From Diphasiastrum complanatum (lineage: Eukaryota > Streptophyta > Lycopodiopsida > Lycopodiales > Lycopodiaceae): a DNA stretch of 64,000 nt. Positions 55,800-64,000 of this stretch are shown here, in pieces (position 1 is the stretch's first letter; each line of letters begins with the position of its first letter). The DNA lies in the NCBI GenBank assembly GCA_029204225.1, contig CM055113.1, positions 695,973 to 759,972 on the forward strand, written 5' to 3'. The position numbers and the translations under genes are program-made. Below the pieces are notes generated by a model, which was not told where the DNA came from, did not search any database, and saw nothing but the letters and a program-made list of their open reading frames with translations.

Positions 55800-56362
55800 T
55801 GTGAAGGATTTCAGATCATTCAAGATCCAATCCATGTCCCAAATCTTTGGTTACAATAAGGAGCAAACCAACAATCCTGCCAATGTAAAAAAATCAGCAT
55901 CTACATACAAAATGAGATGCAAACTCTAAGAGATATTGATCAAACATGAACCAAAACATAAAATATGTTTGTTGTCCGTACAATTACAGTACCCTACTGT
56001 ATTTCACACGTGTGGAACCGAAAATAGCAATAAATGATCATTCTACACATAGAATTGCAAGATAACACCAAGATAGTGCACCAATGAGTAGTAGAACCCA
56101 AAGAGAACCATGTATAATGATGAAATGAGAGAGAGAAGAGAGAAGATGTGTCTCTCCACGAGTTACATCCTTTTATAGAGTTTCCAAACCCTATTTGGCC
56201 ACTTGGCTTTCCCTCCAAAATGTAAACCCTACTATTTTTGGGTCTAGATTCAATGTACCCAAAGTTCAAATTTGAATCTCTCTCAAACTCGACTACCAAC
56301 TTTCCCACACTTTCCAAAAGTGTTTATTGAATGTATTTTAAACTAATATAACTGTTGATACA
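55800..56362 (-). repeat. Solo-like family-A LTR, internally deleted
   Basis: The reverse complement follows the family-A LTR from its end (AATCCTTCACA form) back through CACACGTGTG at 56005-56014, TATAAAAGG (plus 56169-56177 as CCTTTTATA) and ACATTGAATCTAGACCC, to about 100 bp from its start. There it ends TGTATCAACA instead of TGTGAAAG. No primer site, polypurine tract or matching target duplication adjoins. Confidence 0.8.
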
Positions 56363-56677
56363 ATTTCTATCTCTGTTCCGTTATCCACTACCTCGTCCAT
56401 CACCATCGCATCCTCCATCACTCCTGCCGCCACCGTTGCTTCCATTCCGTTCAATCCTTCTAATTCTCAATTGTCTCCAGACACTCTGGCGTGGATGCAA
56501 GTCATCAATTTTTCACCCCCACGCCAGACCCTTTCTGCTCCATCTTCACCTTCTTCCATACTCCACACCACCCTTCAGTTCCCCTCTGTTCCTCCCACCC
56601 TCTCGTTCGGACAAACCGTCCTCACCCCCACCTACTTAGCCACCAAAGTTTGCCGAGGGCAACCAACCGTTGCCTGA
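56363..56677 (+). CDS. Ser/Thr/Pro-rich open frame, unidentified
   Basis: An open frame without a clear start reads TIASSITPAATVASIPFNPS, SPDTLAWMQVINFSPPRQT and LSFGQTVLTPTYLATKVCRG. It has a stop at 56675-56677. C-rich codons differ from the surroundings. It could be the N-terminal part of a copia Gag (such proteins often start Ser/Pro-rich), which I cannot confirm. Confidence 0.3.
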   Translation: MSISVPLSTTSSITIASSITPAATVASIPFNPSNSQLSPDTLAWMQVINFSPPRQTLSAPSSPSSILHTTLQFPSVPPTLSFGQTVLTPTYLATKVCRGQPTVA

Positions 56678-56789
56678 TATCGCATTTATTCAAACAGTTT
56701 TTGTACCATCGCTAGATTAGAGTTTTAGGCCCCTAGTCACTTATTCCTAATTCTACAAGTTCTACAAAACCAAATTGCGTGCTCATTGG

Positions 56790-57330
56790 GTTGGGCTTCT
56801 ACACGCAGGAAGCCAGTGCCTCGCACTTATTGCTCTACATGTACAGTGTACTGTGGTGGGGCCCACTAAGTTCCCAACAACAAGGCTAATGTCTGCAAGT
56901 AGTTGCCTTAGCCAGATCATCTCCTTAGTTGCATTTGTGGTAGCTGTGTATTCGGATTCCATTGATGGTAATACAACTGAGGTCTGCTTCCGGCTATTCC
57001 ATGAGATTGGGCCTTGGTTGTATAAAAATACAAATCCAGAAGTTGAATTTCTGGTATTGACCTCTCCTGCCCAATCTGCATCTGTGTAGGCTTCAAGAAT
57101 GTTGGTAGTTTAGCTGCCTCCGTAGCAGATGCTGAGAGTTTTTGTTGCTTGGATGTAATTCATGACCTTTGTTAGTGCTTTCCAATGAGTTACGCCTGGA
57201 TTTGATAGGAACTAACTGAGTAAATTGATCAAATATGCAAGGTCTGGTCACGTGCATATCATTGCGTACATCAGTGAGCCGATGATAAATTGAAACAGAT
57301 AGCACTTCATTTTCTCTTTTTTTGCCTCAG
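56790..57330 (-). pseudogene. Copia-G RNase H
   Basis: The minus strand reads SLMYAMICTRPDLAYLINL, LSQFLSNPGVTHWKAL, then (after a stop near 57110) EAYTDADWAGEVNTRNSTSG, SWNSRKQTSVVLPSMESEYT and TKEMIWLRQLLADI. The catalytic Asp, Glu and Asp positions are visible; the final FCDN motif is lost. It is related to the RNase H of Copia-I. Confidence 0.8.
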
Positions 57331-57760
57331 TTTGAAGTGACTGTTAATGTCTAACTGCCCTCATTAAAACTAGAATCAATGATTTTTGAAGAGGCCATAA
57401 AATATTCTTAGAAAAAAATAAAAAACATAGCTGATAGATAGAGGGATATCACCCCCCTTTCCCCATCACGACCACCACCCCCACCCCGATCTACTATTTG
57501 TGAGCAGTCCAACCTGCTGCTTGTGAGCAGAAATGCGGCTTCAATTTGCTATCCATGAGCGAAAACAATGCGTTTCATGTAAATTCCACATGCGCTTGAT
57601 ACCACTATAAGGTTCCTCACCAAGGATACAATAGCCAAACAAGCTGAAACAAAGAAACACAAGGAAATCGAATGCTGGACAAATCTGCCCAAACTAAATC
57701 TAGATCATAGAGATCTAGTCCCCAGTCTATGGATCAATCTCTTGTAGGTGTGGCTTTATG
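57331..57760 (-). other. Copia-G leader remnant
   Basis: Between RNase H and the primer site there is no gag, protease, integrase or RT, so the interior of Copia-G has been deleted. A C-rich run (CACCCCCCTTTCCCC.., about 57450-57485) stands out. Confidence 0.5.
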
Positions 57761-57771
57761 CTCTGATACCA
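57761..57771 (-). promoter_or_regulatory. Primer binding site next to LTR1
   Basis: The plus strand CTCTGATACCA is the complement of TGGTATCAGAG, separated from the LTR end (CTCCAATA on the minus strand) by three bases. Confidence 0.75.
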
Positions 57772-57774
57772 CTC

Positions 57775-58713
57775 TATTGGAGACTAACAAGGTGAATAGG
57801 CCGCAACGAAAATGGAGACCATCGTCCCAACAAATAAAATAAGATATGATGGACAGTATGAAAACTGACAAAGAATCTGGATTACTTAGATCGGAATGAT
57901 AGAGAAAATCTGATATGTGATGAACATTAGTATAAGTGTCATAGGCAACTATAAGGAGAAGAACGATTAGGTGTGTGAAACAGCCGTGCACTTCTCTACT
58001 ACTGACATAAAGTAATGTGAAGCAATTAGGCATCTATGACAGCCATACATTTCTTCATTTATCGATACTCTTTACAGAAGAGGAGTTGAGTGTGAGTTAA
58101 TTCACATTCAGCATGAATGCATTGAGATAGAACAATAGCGATTATGTATATTGAATGTTGTAGTAACAACTATTAGATCACAAGACAATCGTGTTGAGCA
58201 CGTGATCCTATTTATAGAAACAAATATTTGCTAGATGATCTTGTGTTATTCTACGTTTACAATCACAAGATCATTAACATTCGATTAATTGATCAATAGA
58301 TCAATTATTAACTGGAGCATGAAGACGTAGATAGGCTATACGTAAAATCCTGTGTAAATCTGTAGTATGCTGAATTCCTCGCATTCTTCAAAAAAATGTC
58401 GCATTTTTCGGGTGCCTAAAATGTCGAGTAAAACAGTGTCGGTGCATTCCTCGCATTCTTCAGACTCATTGCTAAAATGGTCGGAATGTTGAGTAGAACA
58501 CTTTTGTCGCATGTCTCACATGATTCAAAAAACCTTCAGCTGTTTGAAATGTGAAATACTTTGTCAAAGTCTTCGCATTTTTTGCTTGATGAAGTTTGCA
58601 TGTAAAAATTGTTGCAAAAATAGTTCAATTCTGTAGACTACTTTGAGAGAGCGATTTACTTGTGTGAATTGGAAGGCAGTTCGGATGAGTAGGAGTAAGA
58701 TTAACTCCAACAC
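57775..58713 (-). repeat. LTR1, shared by Copia-G and Copia-H
   Basis: About 939 bp. On the minus strand it starts TGTTGGAG, after a polypurine tract, and ends CTCCAATA before a primer site. It thus acts as the 3' LTR of Copia-H and the 5' LTR of Copia-G. It contains repeated TCGCATTCTTC and AGTGTCGG words. Confidence 0.75.
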
Positions 58714-58726
58714 TCCCCCTTAAGCT
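58714..58726 (-). promoter_or_regulatory. Copia-H polypurine tract
   Basis: The minus strand GCTTAAGGGGGAG abuts TGTTGGAG of LTR1. Confidence 0.85.
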
Positions 58727-59250
58727 TACTACTATGAATCTGAATTTAAATTGAGATTTAACATACCTACTAGATTAAAATGTTTCTCTCTTGACAATGG
58801 TTTTGTCAAGATCTTCTAAATACAGGTTCCTAAGCAAATGTCTCTCCTAGTGAATAATTGGGGTATCTTTAGATTGTGGTTGAACAGTCGTAGGTCCAAG
58901 CCTATCGATGGTAAATGGAATTGTTGGAGCAAACTCCTGCATTTGCTGCTTCTGCTTAAAATCATAAAATTGTCTTCAAAGAAGACTACATCTTGGTTGA
59001 TTGACCTGTTTCAACATCATAGATGCAATATGCTTTATGTGATATTGAATAGCCAATAAAAATATAGTTATAGTTGACTGGGTCTAACTTCTTCCTTTGA
59101 TCAGATGGTACTCATGCATAGCACAGACATCCAAACACACGTAGGTGTTTAAGGCTTGGTTTGTAACTGTAGTAGGCTTCAAATGGAGTTTTGGAATCAA
59201 TTGCCTTCGTGCTGAAATAATTTTGCAGATTAGCATACATTTTGAGACGA
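58727..59250 (-). pseudogene. Copia-H remnant: RNase H end and integrase C-terminal piece
   Basis: On the minus strand, [33 protein letters not shown], a stop, then NYIFIGYS give the end of integrase (58840-59230). A short ILTKPLSRE block near 58770 gives the end of RNase H. RT between them has been deleted. Copia-I's LTR cuts the integrase on the right. Confidence 0.75.
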
Positions 59251-60142
59251 AGCTGAATGCAATAAAAGATCGTATTGATTCAGTATGAAAACGAAATAGA
59301 AGTAAATGAATACCATAAGTTGTGGATCAAAGCCGCGTACTTTATGCTATCTCTGAGTGACAAAAGTGAAAGTCTGAATCAAACGCAATGTTGACAAGTA
59401 GTAGCGCAATAGCAATCTCTAAACAACTCAAAGAAGTGAGCTAGAATACTCAGGAGTGTTCAAGCTCGTAGGCTTGAGAGAGAGAGAGAGAGAGAGCGCT
59501 AACTATTCAAATGATTCTTCTGATAATGTTATAATGTATGAATATAAACATCTATTTATACTAAGAAATTAGGTCGTCAATTGCGATTGCTAGTGGCTGG
59601 CCCTCCACTGGCATACATCAGGTTCCTTGTCATTGATGTTTTTGTTGATAAGTGGTGGAAATTGGTCGTAAACAGTCTGTCTGCATAAATGAACCAAGTT
59701 GTCACTTCTGCAGAAATGAACTAAAACAGCCATAGGCGACAGTGTCGGCATTTTGCGAAAAACCCGACAGTGCCTTAAAATCTCCTGTAGGGTTGCCCCC
59801 TACTTTGCCAGAGTCATTTTCTTAACATTTGAGGCACTCTGAAAAAAGAGAAAAATGTGACTCTACATATTTGCTCGCAAATCCTGATAGGCGACAGTGT
59901 CACTAAAATGCGAAAAATGCTATACTGTGATTTTACACGAGATTCTTGACAGGCAAAAAAGCTGAAGTGAGAGAAAATGAAATGTGACACTGTAGTCAAA
60001 CTTCGTGTATTTCTCAGATTGTGTAAAAACACTTGTAGATTTGCAAACTGTGTAAAACATGGAAAAATCCGCAGAACTGGATAAACAATGGATGAAAACT
60101 AAAACTGATTAGCCGATTAGTAAGAAGGAGACTAATCCAATA
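59251..60142 (-). repeat. LTR2, 3' LTR of Copia-I
   Basis: On the minus strand it starts TATTGGATTAGTCTCC after the purine tract ATTAAGGGGGAG. The other end is estimated at about 59250 within Copia-H integrase. It contains repeated GACAGTGTCG and CGACAGTGCC words, and a (GA) run at about 59474-59496. Confidence 0.65.
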
Positions 60143-60154
60143 CTCCCCCTTAAT
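60143..60154 (-). promoter_or_regulatory. Copia-I polypurine tract
   Basis: The minus strand AATTAAGGGGGAG lies directly before LTR2. Confidence 0.85.
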
Positions 60155-60159
60155 TTGAA

Positions 60160-61212
60160 TCCTTGAATGCCTTGACCTTCAAACTTAGTTCTACACAGAA
60201 TCTTCTGTGTGCTTCCAAACTTGATGCTTTGGTAAAAATATCTGTTGTCGTATCTTGCATTCTACAGTACTACAATCTACCTCTTCGTTGAGAACTTTGC
60301 TTCTGACGAAATGATACTGCAGCTCAATGTGCTTACTCCTAGAATGAAATCTAGGGTTGGTTGATAAAGCAATGGCACTTTGATCATCACAAAATAATGT
60401 CGTCAAAGCATATTGATTCAGACCGATATCTGAGAGTAAGTTCCTCACCCAAATTGCTTCCTTTGTAGCTTGAGAGGCTGCGACATACTTTGATTCAGTG
60501 GAAGATAGAGCTATCGAAGATTGTTTGCGACTGTTCTAGGAAATTGGACCATTGTTGAGGAAGAATGTAAACCTGGAAGTGGATATACGAGTGTCTACAT
60601 CTCCTACCCAACTTGCATTTGTGTAACCATTGAGTAAATTGAGTTTGTCGTTGCCGACTGTTCCATAACAAATGCAAAAGTCCATAGTAGCTCGAAGATA
60701 TTTCATGATTCTGATAAGAGCCTTCCAATGTGTTACACCAGGATTAGTCATAAACTGACTGAGAGAGCTGACTGCAAAAGCTATGTCTGGCCTAGTACAG
60801 ATCATGGCATACATAAGAGATCCTATAATAGAAAGGTAAGGATACTTATGCATCTGCTGCTTCTCATAGATTGTTTGGGACACTGGTCCTTTGACAATTT
60901 GAGACCAGGTCCCATTGGTGAGAGAGCTAACTTGCAATTAATTAGATGATATCTAACTAACATGTTGTAGATGTATCTCTGTTGTGTAATGTAAACCAAC
61001 TTCTATTTTTTGTCTCTATGGATTTGAATACCAAGACAGAAAGAGCTTCACCCAAATTGGTCATGTCAGATTGGAAGATAGCATTGTCTTGGCCTCTTTT
61101 ATCAGATTGGTACTGTTCCTGAAAAGCATTGTATCATCCATGTATAACGTGATAATGATAAAAGATTGTTGTACTACTTTGAAGTCAACGTTTGAATTTG
61201 AAGAGCTAGGTG
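60160..61212 (-). pseudogene. Copia-I RT C-terminus and RNase H
   Basis: Minus-strand pieces: a Y-M-D-D catalytic box (YMDDTMLF near 61130), DIAFAVSSLSQFMTNPGVTH, YTNASWVGDVDTRISTS, a TAG for Trp in the S-W-x-S-R-K-Q motif, and TLFCDDQSAIALSTNPRFH with SKHIELQYHFVR. Frameshifts occur near 60450 and 60940. Sequence upstream of the RT palm lies beyond the J insertion and is not in the window. Confidence 0.85.
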
Positions 61213-61848
61213 TGTAGCTGTTGTAAAGCTACCTTTACAAGCTTTACTTCCGGCGCCAGCAGCGCCCCTGCTGCTCCCGGTGCCAACGGCGCCGGCTCCA
61301 ATCCCGGCGCCACTGTGACCAGAATCCAGCCGGCGCCAAGTTCCTATGGCTGAAAATCTTTGATCGGTTCTAGCGGAGTCCAGAGAGCTCAGATCGACGT
61401 GCAATCACCTCACACGATCTAGGCATGATTAAAGAAAGCCTGGGGATCAATAAAATCTAGAGAGAGAAAATGACTTTCTAGAAGAGAAAATTCTAGGGAG
61501 AGAAAAACGTGCTTTACCAGCTTGGATAGAGTGCTTGGTATGAGGGGGGCTGCCGAATCACACCAATACTATAGGGGAGTGCGGGTTGCGACTCAGAGCG
61601 AGCTCCAACCAAGTCTCAGCCTCCCTTGCTAGAATGTTGTCATGCCTCTCGCCTTGGCATGCTAGCGCCCCGGAGACTAGGGTCGGTCACACACTTGAAA
61701 TGTAACCTTCTCAGATTTATCAATAAAGTGGGATTTTCCTCAAACTGACTCTGATTACCTTCTGGGTTTCAGTGTTCGGTAAAGCGCCAGTTATAAGGCC
61801 GCTTTCAAAATTTTTAACTTGGCACATAGCTGAGGGTCGTATCCCGGG

Positions 61849-61922
61849 ACGCCAGCGCTATGCCGTCGGGACCATTCGGTCCGTGGCGCCAGCGATATGC
61901 TGTCGGGACCATTTGGTCCAGG
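61849..61922 (+). repeat. Two ~36-bp tandem units in the J LTR
   Basis: CGCCAGCGCTATGCCGTCGG..TTCGGTCC is followed by CGCCAGCGATATGCTGTCGG..TTTGGTCC. The two share about 90 percent of bases. Confidence 0.85.
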
Positions 61923-62034
61923 AACTGGTTGTTTCCATATCTGTCGCGGCTTGTGGTTCTGAGTGTTCCTTGCATGAACGTGAATGGGTTAAGCTCTTGG
62001 GGAACGGGCTCTAACTTGTCGGCTGAGTTGGATG

Positions 62035-62345
62035 GCTTGCTTGGGTGGACGTTACCTGTTTATGGCTGTCCAGTCTGGCGTGGCGCCAGGTTGGCTTCCA
62101 GCACTCGTGACGAAGCTTTCAGTTGATTAAGTCTGATGTAAGTCAGACCGCTTGCTTGGAATGGATGTTACTCGTTTGTAACAAAGCTTCGAGTTGGTTA
62201 AGTTTGATGTATGTCGGGCGGCTTGCTTGGAGGGAAGTCACCCACGTCGGGACCCCCGATCTGGCATGGCGCCAGGTTGGATCTCAATGTTGGTTTTCGG
62301 AACTTCAAGTTGGTTAAGTCTGATCGTTGTTGGCGAGTTGGCTGC
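62035..62345 (+). repeat. Degenerate repeats with GGCTTGCTTGG and AGTTGGTTAAGTYTGATG
   Basis: Three diverged units carry TTGCTTGG (62038, 62150, 62222), GGCGCCAGGTTGG (62078, 62267) and GTTRRTTAAGTYTGATSG (62120, 62192, 62307) in roughly the same order. Confidence 0.65.
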
Positions 62346-62436
62346 TTGTATGTCAAGTGGGTTTGGATGGCAAGAGTTGAAGGCTGGGAAGCTAAGTCGT
62401 GGTTCCCGGCTCCCTTTGGGATGCCTGCGCTACATG

Positions 62437-62448
62437 TGGTATCAGAGC
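62437..62448 (+). promoter_or_regulatory. Element J primer binding site (tRNA-iMet)
   Basis: TGGTATCAGAGC lies two bases after GCGCTACA. Confidence 0.9.
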
Positions 62449-64000
62449 CGACTGGCCGGTCAGCTATGCGGATCTCACGGAAATGGCCACGGTTTGGGGT
62501 TCATCAAGACAACTGTTGTGCAAGGTGCTGCCCACAGTGTAAGCACGGGTGCGTCCACGGTCGGGGTGGTCGGCAGAACGGGGGACTTGATGAGTCAAGG
62601 TGCTGTCCTTGAGGTGTATGCACGGTCAGTTCTCGCGGTTCGGGCCTGGCATTGTCTGCACGTAGGACGGATGAGGCAAAGTGCTGCCTAGGGAGGTGAA
62701 AGCACGGTCTGTACCTTGTGGGGTGCGGGGTGACATATTTGAACTGTACGGGATAACCATTGATATAGAGATGCTGCTCGAATTTGGGTGTAAAGCACGG
62801 GTGGTTAGCTGCCGGTGCGGGATAGCTGCCGATCGTTTAGCTATAAGGGTTATCGACCAAAAAGTGGTGGGGCGTGACTGAGGCAATGTGCTGCTTAATG
62901 GTGAAAGCACGGATAGTTGGAGGGGTGTCCTATGTGGGCTGATTCCGTGATCGATTTGTATGGGCGCGGCCAGGCAAAGGTCTGTTGGCAGGACCATCTC
63001 AAAGGGGGACCTTGTCTTTGTTACTTGTTAGTAAACCTGCCTGAGTGTCTTACTTGTACGTATTTGTGGTGAGTCTTAGTACTCGTGCTTTGCCTCGTTT
63101 GCATGATTGCTTGTGATACAAGGAGCTGATGGCTCGAGAAGGAACCTTTTCTTTTGAAGGCTGATACCATCAAACAAAGAGGACTACAGAATCTGTGGGG
63201 CGGATTTGGAGTTCAAGTACTCACACGTGAACGACAACGAATCGACTCAATGTTTGCAAAGGATGGATGGCTAGCCTATTTCTTGGGTTAGTTTCATTTG
63301 CGACAACACCCACCAGACGCAAGCAGGAAGTCAAAAGTTGGAAAGGGCCATTTCAGGGGAGATCTTCTATAGAGCAGTTGGTCTTCATTTTGGGACGGCC
63401 ACCTTCGGAACTGAAACTCACTGAGCATGGGCGATATCCATAATCTGTTCGGCGGATTTGCAGTTCAAGTACTTGCACGTGAACGACAACGAAATGACTC
63501 AATGTTTGCAAAGGATGGATGGCTAGCCTGTTTCTTGGGTTAGTTTCATTTGCGACAACACCCACCAGACGCAAGCAGGAAGTCAAAAGTTGGAAAGGGC
63601 CATTTCAGGGGAGATCTTCTATAGAGCAGTTGGTCTTCATTTTGGGACGGCCACCTTCGGAACTGAAACTCACTGAGCATGGGCGATATCCATAATCTGT
63701 TCGGCGGATTTGCAGTTCAAGTACTCGCACGTGAACGACAACGAAATGACTCAATGTTTGCAAAGGATGGATGGCTAGCCTGTTTCTTGGGTTAGTTTCA
63801 TTTGCGACAACGCCCACCAGACGCAAGCAGGAAGTCAAAAGTTGGAAAGGGCAATTTCAGGGGAGATCTTCTATAGCAGTTGGTCTTCATTTTGGGACGG
63901 CCACCTTCGGAACTGAAACTCACTGAGCATGGGTGATATCCAGTATCAATTGGGTTTTTCCTCAAAGGGGAAAAGACTAGGATCTTCTTCAGAGATTGGC
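62449..64000 (+). other. Element J leader, non-coding so far
   Basis: 1.55 kb after the primer site without a supportable gag. It contains four GCAARGTGCTGCC..GCACGG units (from about 62520, 62597, 62676 and 62881) and the 252-bp tandem repeat. Frames such as 62194-62691 cross the repeats and show no family. Coding, if any, must lie beyond the window. Confidence 0.6.
63191..63943 (+). repeat. 252-bp tandem repeat, three copies
   Basis: Copies at 63191-63442, 63443-63694 and 63695-63943 begin ATCTGTTCGGCGGATTTG (first copy ATCTGTGGGGCGGATTTG). They are nearly identical, and the third lacks two bases (CTATAGCAG for CTATAGAGCAG). The twin 77-codon minus frames at 63353 and 63605 are by-products. 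Confidence 0.95.

Larger units (their letters stand above)
61213..62434 (+). repeat. Element J 5' LTR
   Basis: It runs TGTAGCTG.. to ..GCGCTACA, with matching inverted ends TGTAGC / GCTACA and a primer site two bases further. The length of 1222 bp is plausible. AATAAAG at about 61722 may be the poly(A) signal. GC content is much higher than in the other LTRs, with GGCGCC repeated at least seven times. It inserts within Copia-I RT; the preceding five bases are AGGTG. Confidence 0.75.

Noticed and set aside
57093-57305. 70-codon minus frame at the Copia-G site
   Set aside because: It is out of frame with the clear RNase H reading of the same DNA.
63353-63838. Twin 77-codon minus frames
   Set aside because: By-products of the 252-bp tandem repeat with no family resemblance and no start context.

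Overview
The window comes from a large, repeat-rich land-plant nuclear genome. Almost everything recognisable is LTR retrotransposon sequence: Ty1/copia elements primed at the plant initiator-Met site TGGTATCAGAGC, Ty3/gypsy chromoviruses with a C-terminal chromodomain, and Ty3/gypsy elements of the Tat/Athila kind with a TGGCGCCGTTGC-type primer site. No tRNA, rRNA, CRISPR or intact host gene was found. The species cannot be named. A DUF7869-like relic and the old nested copies would fit a fern, lycophyte or gymnosperm, but that is a guess.

Layout, left to right. 1-5651: Gypsy-1 (+), a broken chromovirus split by a 0.8 kb non-coding insert and ending in a 3' LTR. 5652-7984: Gypsy-2 (-), a Tat/Athila-like remnant. 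7985-19624: Copia-A (+), decayed, with a complete young element, Copia-B (-, 8762-15075), nested in its leader. Copia-B has one open 1326-codon frame, two 862-bp LTRs that I read as differing at one base, and a perfect AAGAT target duplication. 19625-22362: an unidentified Ser/Thr/Pro-rich reading frame and a broken DUF7869-like gene. 22363-25215: AT-rich non-coding DNA with several tandem and inverted repeats. 25216-37660: Copia-E (+) split by Gypsy-3 (-, 26225-37369). Gypsy-3 has decayed gag-pol, an extra sense-strand coding region beyond integrase, and a MITE-like insert in gag.

38431-41449: copia fragments in scrambled order (Copia-F) plus an RNase H scrap. 41450-44440: an LTR and leader of the Copia-A family (Copia-C) running into an array of about 25-bp CTCAACCGACGGCC units and a 659-bp tandem duplication. 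44442-49040: gypsy gag, a copia RT scrap, a Pro-rich frame and a gag-only Copia-D (-). 49168-50010: a zinc-knuckle gag remnant followed directly by an intact histone-H3-type fold with CENH3-like features, then the same CTCAACCGAC repeat in reverse orientation. This is the most unusual object in the window.

51048-56362: family-A LTR fragments around Gypsy-4 (-), a chromovirus. 56363-61212: copia fragments G, H and I (-), nested or sharing an LTR. 61213-64000: the 5' LTR and leader of element J (+), which carries three 252-bp tandem repeats and continues past the window.

The nesting gives relative ages. Copia-B is younger than Copia-A, Gypsy-3 than Copia-E, Copia-I than Copia-H, and J than Copia-I. 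Many inactivating changes are C-to-T or G-to-A transitions (Trp to stop, Arg CGA to stop), as expected for silenced, methylated DNA. Gene-like functions here therefore serve retrotransposition: Gag coat, protease, integrase, reverse transcriptase and RNase H.
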